In this document: piece after piece, positions 1-8,465 of the stretch
How the letters are laid out: each line of letters starts with the position of its first letter
Numbering within the stretch: the first letter of the stretch is position 1
Assembly: GCA_016946835.1 (NCBI GenBank)
Contig: JACVTC010000102.1
Span: forward strand, 247,001 to 311,000
Direction of reading: 5' to 3'
Source: Neocallimastix lanati (nom. inval.)
Taxonomy: Eukaryota > Neocallimastigomycota > Neocallimastigomycetes > Neocallimastigales > Neocallimastigaceae
Length of the DNA stretch: 64,000 nucleotides
Program-made: the position numbers and the translations under genes
Notes under the pieces: model-generated
What the model saw: the letters and a program-made list of their open reading frames with translations, nothing else
Databases searched by the model: none
What the model was told of the DNA's origin: nothing

Positions 1-1
1 T

Positions 2-727
2 GGTGAAGTACAACGCGTTATTGAAGATTTGGGAGAAGATAGTGATGATGAAAGTGATGATTCATCAGATGAAGAAGAAGATGATGAAGAAGAAAATGTT
101 GATGATGATAAATTTCCTTCTCTTGAAAAAATTATTTCAAGTCTTGAAAATTTTTACGGTATTAAAGAAGACCAAAATTTACTTCTTAAAGAACTTCGTG
201 CAATGCGAATTAAAAGAAACGAAAAGATTAAAGACTTTAATGTAAGATATAGAACTTTGTACACTAAACTTGATAAAAAGAGAAGAAAGCGCATTGGTGT
301 ACTAGATTATATTGACTCTATTCAAAATAATTATGAAGCCTGGAAGAAATTATCCCTTAAAGATGATATAAGTATGGAGAAAGCTTTCAAAATTGCCGAG
401 AAAGTAGATAGACTTTCTGTAAGGAACAATAATATTAATACCTATAATGTTAATAATTCCCAGCATAATCAAAATAATCAAAACAGTACTACTTCAAGAC
501 TTTATCCTAAAAGAAGAAACGAAACTTTCCAAACAAGTCAAACAAATAATAAACTGAAACCTCAAGATATTATAGAAGAATCAACCCAGAAAATGAGAAA
601 TTTATCTGTTAAAACTTGCTTCTTCTGTAAGGAAGAAGGTCATTACTCATACTATTGCCCTCAATTAAATAAGATTATGGAAAAAAATAAAAAAGAAATA
701 TATTCCAAAAAGTCTTTAAACTTCTAA
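2..727 (+). CDS. Gag polyprotein of element 1, C-terminal part
   Basis: The frame is open from base 2, so the true start lies outside the window. An acidic stretch rich in Asp and Glu comes first, then a helical capsid-like region, an Asn/Gln-rich linker and a CCHC zinc knuckle (CFFCKEEGHYSYYC, spacing C-x2-C-x4-H-x4-C) near the C-terminus. The zinc knuckle is the nucleocapsid RNA-binding motif of retroelement Gag. The frame ends at TAA 725-727, six bases beyond a TTTAAAC heptamer that would pass ribosomes into pol. Gag would assemble particles in the cytoplasm around the element RNA. Confidence 0.88.
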   Translation, partial: GEVQRVIEDLGEDSDDESDDSSDEEEDDEEENVDDDKFPSLEKIISSLENFYGIKEDQNLLLKELRAMRIKRNEKIKDFNVRYRTLYTKLDKKRRKRIGVLDYIDSIQNNYEAWKKLSLKDDISMEKAFKIAEKVDRLSVRNNNINTYNVNNSQHNQNNQNSTTSRLYPKRRNETFQTSQTNNKLKPQDIIEESTQKMRNLSVKTCFFCKEEGHYSYYCPQLNKIMEKNKKEIYSKKSLNF

Positions 728-747
728 ATGGGAGCAGAAGCACTCCC
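715..747 (+). promoter_or_regulatory. -1 ribosomal frameshift signal, element 1
   Basis: TTTAAAC at 715-721 sits in the gag frame as T TTA AAC, the canonical X-XXY-YYZ form. An 8-base spacer (722-729) follows, then a small hairpin: GGGAG (730-734), 8-base loop, CTCCC (743-747). The gag stop lies in the spacer. Shifting -1 enters the pol frame, which is open from here to 4725. The same heptamer sits at the same place in element 2. The sequence facts are seen directly; function is inferred. Confidence 0.8.
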
Positions 748-3700
748 AATGACAAAACAATAGCTTCATTAAATAATTTACAAAATAATACTTTTACCAA
801 GAATACCCCAATTGATAATAATTCCTTTAATAAAGAATCTGAAGAATCTGATTTTAGTGACACAACTGAAAGTGAGGATAATATCATTATAAATGCTATA
901 AAAAGAAAAATGAATGATAATAACAGCGAAAAGGAAGAAAATAATTCCAAGAAAGTACATAAAAGTTTAAAAGATAATCCACGTCCTTTCGCAACTCCTG
1001 CTTTAAGAAAGAAGAAAGAAAATGAGCTACATAATAAACCAAATAAAGTTTATAAAAATCAAATACTTCCTTCAATTTTAACTCAACCAAATATTAACAA
1101 AGAAAAACAAAAAGAAAAGGAATTAAGAAATATAACAAGAGTAAGAGAAAGTAAAGAAGAAAACAACAATTATTCATCAAAAGGAAAGAAAAAAGTTGAA
1201 TCTGAAGATATACTTGTAATCGATAATGAAATAGAAGATATAGAAATGAATAAAGATAATCAACAAAATAAAACTAATACTTTGGAAAAATTAATTTCAA
1301 CAAAAACTAAAGAAACTAATAATGAAAATACTCAGTTAGTAAAAAGGAATATCAAAATGATGAATAATAAAGAACCTTACAATATTATGGATGATTTAAA
1401 TAATCTTAAATCCAGTATTACGATAGGTCAACTCTTGAATGCATGTCCGAAAATTCGTTCACAATTAACTCAAGGTTTAAAGTTAGAAAAATCTAAAATA
1501 ATTGGAACTGTAGACAATGTAATAGCACGAACTTTATTAGTGAATAACTATGATCATAGCTACATAAGTAAAAGTAATGAAGTAGCCGAAGAAGACTTAG
1601 CAATGGTTGATGCAAGTGTTGACGGAGTACTAGGAAAACTTTTAATTGATTCTTGTAGTAACCTAAGCATCGTTACTAAGCAGTATTTTGATAAATTACC
1701 TGGTGAATATGAAACAGTTGGAAAAAGTCGTGGAAGAATCCAACTAGCAACACAAGATGAAGAATACTCGGAAGGAATTATTGTTCAATTACCAGTAAAA
1801 ATTAATAATTATGAATTTAATGCGGACTTTAGAATTATTGAGAAAGAAGACTCATTTTATGATATGTTAATAAACTTTAAAACTCAAATCGATCATTGTT
1901 TATTTATTCATCCGACCTTAAACAGTTTATGTAAACTTTTGTCAGAAAGTGAATACGAAGAAATAGCTAAAATAAATAATCAATATTATGATGAAGAAAG
2001 TATAATTTGCACTATTAGAAAAGTTAAAGAAACGAATAATGAAAAGGAAATTATAAAGGAATTAACTCCAATGGAATTTATTGAGAGTGATGAATTTTTA
2101 AGTACCTTAAATAAAGATTATAAAGAACAAATTATTAAAATTCTCAAAGAAATGATTGACATAGTTGCCACTTCAACAGAAGAACTAACTCCTTCTAAAC
2201 TTTCACCACATAAGATCCGTTTGAAAGCAAATGCAAAGCCAGTAAAATTAAGAAGTTATAGGTTAACTAAATTAAAATCAGATATCTTAAAAGAAGAACT
2301 TACAAAGCTTATTAAGAAAGGATTGATAGAACCATCCTGTTCAGAATGGTCATCTCCAGTAGTACTCATTCTAAAACACAATGGAAAGTGGCGCTTGTGT
2401 ATTGACTACCGAAAAGTCAATGATATGACAGAAAAAGATTCTTATTCAGTTCCATATATAGATGAAATTTTTGATAGTCTCGGAGGATCTAAAATATTTA
2501 CAACTCTTGATTTATTTTCTGGTTTTCACCAAATCTTAATGGATGAAGAAAGCGTTGAAGTAACCACTTTCACTACTAAGTTTGGAAATTATCAATTTAA
2601 GGTTATGCCTTTTGGACTTACTGGAGCTCCCTCAACCTTCCAAAGAGAAATGAATAAAATTTTATTCCCTTTTATTGGTGAATTTGTTTATGTATTTATT
2701 GATGATGTTTTGATCTATTCAAAAAGTATCGAAGAACATTTAATTCATATTAAACAAGTATTAGAAGTATTTAAAGAAAACAAGTTAAAAATTAATATTG
2801 AAAAGTGCCATTTTCTTCAAACTGAAGTTGATGTATTAGGTCACAAACTTACTACTAAAGGATTAAGTCCCATGGAAAGTAAAATAACAGCTATTAAGAA
2901 GTGGGAAGCCCCTTCATCAATTCATGAATTAAGATCATTTCTAGGAGCAATAGGGTATTATCGTGACTTTATCCCTAAATATGCTCAAATTACCTCACCT
3001 TTATGTAAATTATTGAAAAAGAATACTAAATATGAATGGAATAAAGAACAACAAGAAAGCTTTGAACTCCTAAAAGAAAAATTAATCAATGCACCTATTC
3101 TAAAATTTCCGTCATTTGACAAACCTTTTATCATTAGAACTGATGCTTCGTATAATGGAATTGGTGGAGTTCTTTTACAAAAAGAAGAAGAAACCGGTAA
3201 GGAGCATCCAATACACTTTATAAGTAGAAGTTTGAAGAAAACTGAAAAGAATTATGGTATCACAGATTTGGAAGGAACAGCTTTATTTTACTGTATGACT
3301 AAATTTAAATCTTATATTGAAGGAAATCCATTACCTACAACTATTTACACAGATCATAAACCATTAGTTGGTTTATTTAAGAATAAAGAACCTTTGAATG
3401 CAAGGCAAACAAGATGGTGTCTAACCGCTAGTATGCTTGGAATTAATATAAAATATGAATCAGGCAAAAAGAATGTGTTAGCTGATGCTCTTTCAAGAAT
3501 GAAAAGTAAGGAAGAGAGAAAGATATTATTAACAAAAATTACTAATGGAAATAATGAAGAATTATTATCTAAGGTTATAAAGGAATTTATTAATGAAAAG
3601 TTTACTGTTATTGATGGTGAAGATTACTTTATCGACAATGGAAATTATAGAAAATTAATAACGGACGAAAATGAAAGGTTTAAATTAATTTTAGAAGCTC

Positions 3701-4725
3701 ATAATATTGGCCACGAAGGATATTACAAAACATATCAAAGACTTAAGAAAAACTTTTATTGGAATCATATGATTAAAGATATCAAAAGAATTGTTAGTAA
3801 TTGTGAAAAATGCCAGTTAAATCGTCCTCAACCATATCCAGAACCAACCGAAAACCATCCAACTAAAGTGGAGGGTCCCTTTGTGCATTTAGGATTAGAT
3901 ATTATAGGACCGTTACCAAAAACAAGAAATAATAATCAATATATTATAGTAACTGTTGATTACTTTACCAAATGGGTTGAAGCCGAACCCACTGAAAACA
4001 TAACTTCCTCTGATATAATTAAATTTTTAATAAACGTTTTTGCAAGACATGGTGTGCCTCAAGTTATTACTACAGATAATGGAGTCCAATTCACTTCTGA
4101 TATGACTAAAATCTTTCTTGATCTTTATGATGTTTATGTAAAATTCATAGCTACCTATCACCCTGAATCCAATGGTCTCACTGAAAACCGAAATAAAGAA
4201 ATTGGAAAATTACTTCGTTTATTAGGAAGGAAAAATCAAGATTGGGATGAAGTTTTACCTTCTGCTTTATGGGCACTTCGAACTACCAAAAACACAGCTA
4301 CCGGACATTCTAGTTTTGAATTAGTATATGGAAGAGAAGACCAACAGCCTTATGATATAGCCATAAGAACAATTGAAAATGCAGGTAAATCGTATGATGA
4401 AATTTTAATGGAAAAATTTGTTCGTCATTATCAATGGACTAGAGAAGCATGCGAAAATGTGAAGAATGCTAACAAGTATTGGGCAACAAGACGAGAAGAA
4501 CAAATAAGTATGAAAAAAGGAAAAGAATTAAAAGCTGGTGATCTTGTTCTTGTTAGAAACTTTAGCCGCACTAAGCTAGAACCATATTACAATGGACCAT
4601 TTAAAATTTTAAAAATTCAATTCAACACGGCAACCTTAATCGATCAGAAGACTGGAAAGCAACTCGATAGGAATGTTCACTTTAAAAATTTAGTAAAGTT
4701 TAACTCCGCTTACAGAGAAGCTTGA
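715..4725 (+). CDS. Pol polyprotein of element 1 (PR-RT-RNaseH-IN)
   Basis: Read from the frameshift at 715; the first ATG in frame is at 910 and the residue numbers here count from it. The protease region has Asp247 in LLIDSCSN, where retropepsins normally have D-S/T-G. Reverse transcriptase has the polymerase box FIDDVLIYS (Asp598/599). RNase H begins with TDASYNGIGG (Asp745). Integrase has the HHCC zinc finger (HNIGH...CEKCQ), then the DDE core: LGLDIIGPLP, TDNGVQF and ATYHPESNG...EN. A GPY/F-like module (LEPYYNGPFKIL) follows and no chromodomain is seen. The frame is uninterrupted. The Cys in the protease motif is the one suspicious residue. Confidence 0.92.
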   Translation, partial: FKLLNGSRSTPNDKTIASLNNLQNNTFTKNTPIDNNSFNKESEESDFSDTTESEDNIIINAIKRKMNDNNSEKEENNSKKVHKSLKDNPRPFATPALRKKKENELHNKPNKVYKNQILPSILTQPNINKEKQKEKELRNITRVRESKEENNNYSSKGKKKVESEDILVIDNEIEDIEMNKDNQQNKTNTLEKLISTKTKETNNENTQLVKRNIKMMNNKEPYNIMDDLNNLKSSITIGQLLNACPKIRSQLTQGLKLEKSKIIGTVDNVIARTLLVNNYDHSYISKSNEVAEEDLAMVDASVDGVLGKLLIDSCSNLSIVTKQYFDKLPGEYETVGKSRGRIQLATQDEEYSEGIIVQLPVKINNYEFNADFRIIEKEDSFYDMLINFKTQIDHCLFIHPTLNSLCKLLSESEYEEIAKINNQYYDEESIICTIRKVKETNNEKEIIKELTPMEFIESDEFLSTLNKDYKEQIIKILKEMIDIVATSTEELTPSKLSPHKIRLKANAKPVKLRSYRLTKLKSDILKEELTKLIKKGLIEPSCSEWSSPVVLILKHNGKWRLCIDYRKVNDMTEKDSYSVPYIDEIFDSLGGSKIFTTLDLFSGFHQILMDEESVEVTTFTTKFGNYQFKVMPFGLTGAPSTFQREMNKILFPFIGEFVYVFIDDVLIYSKSIEEHLIHIKQVLEVFKENKLKINIEKCHFLQTEVDVLGHKLTTKGLSPMESKITAIKKWEAPSSIHELRSFLGAIGYYRDFIPKYAQITSPLCKLLKKNTKYEWNKEQQESFELLKEKLINAPILKFPSFDKPFIIRTDASYNGIGGVLLQKEEETGKEHPIHFISRSLKKTEKNYGITDLEGTALFYCMTKFKSYIEGNPLPTTIYTDHKPLVGLFKNKEPLNARQTRWCLTASMLGINIKYESGKKNVLADALSRMKSKEERKILLTKITNGNNEELLSKVIKEFINEKFTVIDGEDYFIDNGNYRKLITDENERFKLILEAHNIGHEGYYKTYQRLKKNFYWNHMIKDIKRIVSNCEKCQLNRPQPYPEPTENHPTKVEGPFVHLGLDIIGPLPKTRNNNQYIIVTVDYFTKWVEAEPTENITSSDIIKFLINVFARHGVPQVITTDNGVQFTSDMTKIFLDLYDVYVKFIATYHPESNGLTENRNKEIGKLLRLLGRKNQDWDEVLPSALWALRTTKNTATGHSSFELVYGREDQQPYDIAIRTIENAGKSYDEILMEKFVRHYQWTREACENVKNANKYWATRREEQISMKKGKELKAGDLVLVRNFSRTKLEPYYNGPFKILKIQFNTATLIDQKTGKQLDRNVHFKNLVKFNSAYREA

Positions 4726-5239
4726 GTCTTCGTCGGGGCATCTTGATAAGAATGTACTAAATAATGCATTCTTAATTAAATCTACGATTTATTTCTAATA
4801 CATTATGTGTACATTATTATTTTTGTACTTTAATAAATTTTTAAATCCAAAGATCAAAAATTAAATCAAAAATTATATTAAACTTTATATTTTTATATTA
4901 AATCTTATATTAATAGTAATATTTTTATATATTTAAAACTTATATTAGCAATATTAATAATAAATCTTATTTTTTTTATATTAATAATGAAAATTTATAT
5001 TAATAATATTTTTATATATTGATAATTAAAAATTTATATATTATATTTTAACTTTTTATTATAAAATTTTATATCGAAATGTTTTATTTTATATTGAAAA
5101 ATATTTTATTTTATTAAAAACCTTTATATTAGAATAGTATTTTTATTTTTATTTGAATATTTTAACAGATTGTAATAAAAATTATAGCCAATTAAATAAA
5201 TTCTTATTAGTAATATTTTAGATATTTTTAAATAAATAA

Positions 5240-5293
<54 letters not shown>

Positions 5294-5661
5294 TTTTATT
5301 AATATTATAAATGTATTTTATTTATATTGTTATAATTAAATTTTATATAATTAATTATAAAAATCAATTTAAATTTAATAGTTTTTAAAAAAAAAAATAA
5401 ATAAAATGTAATTTAGTGGCAAGAACAACTTTTATGCCTTGAAAAAAAGTATAAATAGTTGTAAATTTTGCTACTAATTTTTAAATATCATCAAATAAAA
5501 TCAAATAAATTTATAAATAAAAATAATAAATAAATAAATAAAATTTGTGTTTCCTTACTTTATTTTTATTTAATTCTCTAAAACCTTAACAATTCGTGTT
5601 ACGATACAAATAATAAATAAAAAATAAATAAAAAATTAAATAAACCTGTCAAAGTTTTAAG

Positions 5662-5701
5662 ATAATTTGGTCTTAACGATTAGGTCAAGATGCCAAATTA
5701 T
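5662..5701. repeat. inverted repeat in LTR region
   Basis: ATAATTTGG (5662-5670) and CCAAATTAT (5693-5701) are perfect complements, and TCTT/AAGA inside them can extend the stem. It may be a folded LTR RNA element. No known function. Confidence 0.5.
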
Positions 5702-6147
5702 AGTAATTAATTAATAACTTAATTTTACTCTTATTTTAAACATATTATTATTAGTAAATTGTATAATTAAGTTTTTTATTTGAAATATAAATTTTATTTA
5801 ATCTTAATAATATTTTATTACATTATTATTTTATATAATTATTACTATAATTTAAATTACAATAATCCTACAAAGGATTAATCAAAAGATTTAAACATGT
5901 ATTTATATAAAATAATTAATTATTAAAATATTAATTATTAATATGAATATGTAATAATATTAATAAAAGTTTGATATTGATAATATAAATTAAGATAATA
6001 ATACAAATATTTAATATAAATAAAATATAAGGATCTAATATAACTAAATATTATATTTTATAATTAAAATATAATATGTAGAAATTAATTTAATATGACA
6101 ATCACGTGTTTACATTATTTAATATATATTAATTTCAATATGTTAAT

Positions 6148-6189
6148 AATATTTAGTAATTAGTTGGCCTAGACTAATTCCTAAATATT
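6148..6189. repeat. 17-bp inverted repeat, one mismatch
   Basis: The left arm 6148-6164 and right arm 6173-6189 pair over 17 bases with a single mismatch around the 8-base loop TGGCCTAG. The loop is GC-richer than its surroundings. A hairpin in LTR or leader RNA, or a relic of a small palindromic element, are both possible. Confidence 0.6.
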
Positions 6190-6250
6190 TTAATAAAGTT
6201 AATTTAATAATAATTATTATATTATTATTATTTTTTAATATTGAAATTCA

Positions 6251-6291
6251 AATAACTGAATTATTGAAATTGAAATTGAAATTCAGTTATT
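6251..6291. repeat. 12-bp perfect inverted repeat
   Basis: AATAACTGAATT (6251-6262) and AATTCAGTTATT (6280-6291) are exact reverse complements. Between them is a short run of the unit TTGAAA. It lies about 60 bp from the previous inverted repeat, in the same LTR-bearing region. Confidence 0.55.
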
Positions 6292-6683
6292 ATCTTAACA
6301 AAACCATTAAGATTAATTAATAAATAAATAAGAATAAATACTAAAGTATTAAAATATATAATAAGGAAATTAAATAATGCATAAATAATTAAATTATTTA
6401 AAATAACGTATTAATTGAATTTATTTAATAATGTAATAGTAAACAATTAGATATTTTATTATAAATAATTAAAATTATATTTATTATTATTTTATATTTT
6501 TATTATAAAATTTTTATTATACTTTATTATATTTTTATTATTATCTTATATTAAATATTATATTAAAATTATATTTTATTATATTTTATTATTATAAAAT
6601 TATTATATTTTTGTTATTATATTTTTATTATATTTTATATTTTTATTTTTATTTTTACTCCAATCAAATAAATGTTTTAATGA

Positions 6684-6730
6684 TATAAAAAGAACAAAGT
6701 AAAACAATACTTTAGTTCTTCCTCTCTTCT
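6684..6730 (+). promoter_or_regulatory. candidate LTR promoter of element 2
   Basis: TATAAAAA at 6684-6691 is followed about 25 bases later by the pyrimidine-rich stretch TTCTTCCTCTCTTC. That is a plausible TATA box plus initiator for element 2. It lies about 410 bp before the primer-binding site, a normal distance for R-U5. In DNA this AT-rich the TATA match alone is weak; the CT-rich stretch is the more unusual part. Confidence 0.4.
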
Positions 6731-7098
6731 TTCAACTTTATTTTTATATTTTTCTTTTAATTTTTCGAGAATGAAATAGTAAATATTTAGTATTAGTATT
6801 AATAAATAATTAAATAAATAATTATATATAATTAAATTGTTCTCTAGTTAAATTGATTAGTTTTGTTTTTGTGTTTTATTATAGTTAAAGATAAAAATAA
6901 TTTTGGTTAGTTTAAATATTTAGTTTGTTTTGGTAATTTAGTTTTAATTTAGAGATAAATTTTATTAAAATATTTATTTAGGTTATTTATATTAGAATAG
7001 TTAAAATAATATTTATTTTGTTAGTGAAAAATTAAATTTTTAATTATTAGAATATATTATTTTTTTTTTAATAATCTTCAATTCTGTACCATAAATCT

Positions 7099-7121
7099 TG
7101 GCGAGCTATGCAGGACTTGAA
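7099..7121 (+). promoter_or_regulatory. tRNA primer-binding site of element 2
   Basis: The sequence starts TGGCGAGC. Its reverse complement reads as a complete tRNA 3' end: T-loop TTCAAGT, T-stem 3' strand CCTGC, acceptor strand ATAGCTC, discriminator G, CCA. From the first T of the T-loop to the final A is exactly 23 bases, as in tRNA positions 54-76. This is strong evidence for reverse transcription primed by a tRNA whose acceptor stem begins GAGCTAT. It also fixes the end of the 5' LTR at, or a few bases before, 7098. Confidence 0.85.
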
Positions 7122-7237
7122 GATAAAAAAAAAATAATATGAAAATAGTAATTAAAAATATTAGATAAATAATAAAGTTGTAGAAAAAAAAAAAAAAAAA
7201 AAATTTTTTTTTTGAAATTTAGCCAATAGAATAATTA

Positions 7238-7277
<40 letters not shown>

Positions 7278-7502
7278 AAAATTTAGCCAATAGAATAGTT
7301 AGAAAATTGACAAAAAAAAAAAAAATTATCAATACTTCTAATTAGTCATCCATTAAAAAGTTAATTCAATAAGTTCAGGCAAAAAATAATAAAAAAAAAA
7401 AAAAAATATTTATAGGAAATAAAAAATAATCTTATAATTAACAAAACAACAAAAACTTATCCACTTATCAATCCATCCATCGATATATTCAATCTTATTA
7501 AA
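7122..7502 (+). other. leader of element 2 with an 18-bp direct repeat
   Basis: Untranslated leader between primer-binding site and gag. AATTTAGCCAATAGAATA occurs at 7216-7233 and again at 7280-7297, separated by a long poly(A) tract. Packaging or dimerisation signals would be expected here, but none can be named. Confidence 0.55.
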
Positions 7503-8465
7503 ATGAAAATATTAGAACTAGAAAGTTTGCTTCCCCGTCTTAATGAATACGATAGAGATATTGATTCTTGGTGTGACGAATTCACAAGAATCATGTCTCT
7601 AGCCAATATTACCAATCCAATGAGTATACACTCCTGGGCAATGGAGTGCGTTGAAGGAAAATTAAGGGGAATAATACAAGACTTATATACAATTGAAGAT
7701 GGTGTTCAAAATTATCCAACAATTCAAGAAATTAAGGACGCAATTGAGAAGGCTTTAGACATAACACCACAAGAAAAATGCAAACGGCTTCAAAAGTTAA
7801 GAATTCAGAAAGGAGAAAGCATAAGAAATTTCAATTGGAGATATAAAAAAATGTATAATAATCTCCCAAAGTTTTACCAAACATTTATTACAGTAGAAGA
7901 TTATGAAGAATCAATTATTTATAGACCCTACGCAAGATCACAAGTAATTACACAAAGATGTTTGGATTTAGAAGATGCATTTGAAGAAGCTGAACTTGCA
8001 GAAAGAGCTGAAGAAAGAAGAAATAACAATAATGAAGTTATAATGACAACGTTATATAATAATCATCCATTTTATTACAACAATAATAATTATACAGTTA
8101 ATCCTTACAGACAAACTAAAACAATAAATTATAATTCCACTTTTAACGGAAGACAAAGTTACATCAAGAAAAATAATTTTAATCAAAGATATTACAAAGG
8201 GAATGCTGACTTTCAAAATAATTATAATAGAATTCACTTTAATAATGATAAAGTCAATAATTATACCAACAATAATCCAATTACAAGAAAAGAATCAAAC
8301 TTTTCTAATAATAATAATATTAATGAAACGAAATCAACTTATAATAATCAAAAAACATGCTATAGATGCGGTCAAAAGGGTCATTATTACAATCATTGTC
8401 CTTACTCTTTCAAACAACTTGCAGAAATGGAAGAAAAGAATAATAATGAATCTTTAAACTTTTAA
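7503..8465 (+). CDS. Gag polyprotein of element 2
   Basis: A 320-residue Gag with its own ATG; the first in-frame ATG after the leader was chosen. The first about 165 residues are a helical capsid-like region. A long Asn/Tyr-rich low-complexity linker follows, then a CCHC zinc knuckle (CYRCGQKGHYYNHC). The C-terminus ESLNF is nearly the same as that of element 1 (KSLNF), because the frameshift heptamer constrains the codons TCT TTA AAC. The frame is intact. Confidence 0.9.
   Translation: MKILELESLLPRLNEYDRDIDSWCDEFTRIMSLANITNPMSIHSWAMECVEGKLRGIIQDLYTIEDGVQNYPTIQEIKDAIEKALDITPQEKCKRLQKLRIQKGESIRNFNWRYKKMYNNLPKFYQTFITVEDYEESIIYRPYARSQVITQRCLDLEDAFEEAELAERAEERRNNNNEVIMTTLYNNHPFYYNNNNYTVNPYRQTKTINYNSTFNGRQSYIKKNNFNQRYYKGNADFQNNYNRIHFNNDKVNNYTNNNPITRKESNFSNNNNINETKSTYNNQKTCYRCGQKGHYYNHCPYSFKQLAEMEEKNNNESLNF
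8453..8459 (+). promoter_or_regulatory. -1 ribosomal frameshift heptamer, element 2
   Basis: TTTAAAC lies in the gag frame as T TTA AAC, with the gag stop TAA at 8463-8465. The -1 frame (pol) is open from here through 8630 to 12250. Unlike element 1, no strong GC stem follows the 8-base spacer, only purine-rich GGAAGAAGG. Confidence 0.75.

Larger units (their letters stand above)
1..4743 (+). mobile_element. Ty3/gypsy-type LTR retrotransposon 1 (5' end outside window)
   Basis: Internal region of a gag-pol LTR retrotransposon with domain order protease, reverse transcriptase, RNase H, integrase, which is the Ty3/gypsy order. Gag and pol are joined by a -1 frameshift signal. Both frames are intact across the visible part, so the copy may be young. 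The 5' LTR, primer-binding site and gag start lie before base 1. After the pol stop comes TCTTCGTCGGGGCATCT and then TGATAAG; I take about 4744 as the likely start of the 3' LTR (TG), but no second LTR copy is visible to confirm it. Confidence 0.9.
4726..7098 (+). other. LTR-bearing region between the two retroelements
   Basis: No gene. The stretch must hold the 3' LTR of element 1 (probable start about 4744) and the 5' LTR of element 2, which should end just before the primer-binding site at 7099. I could not delimit either, because the second copy of each LTR is missing from the window. Visible inside are a poly(A) tract of about 60 (5233-5290), a TATAAATA at 5450-5457, three inverted repeats (5662-5701, 6148-6189, 6251-6291) and a TATAAAAA at 6684-6691 followed by a CT-rich stretch. 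Just after the pol stop, AAGAATG and CATTCTT could form a small hairpin (about 4748-4773). Confidence 0.6.

Noticed and set aside
4726-7098. One LTR shared by the two gypsy elements
   Set aside because: The two elements belong to diverged families and the region is too long and lacks a visible repeat at the other ends, so sharing is not supported.
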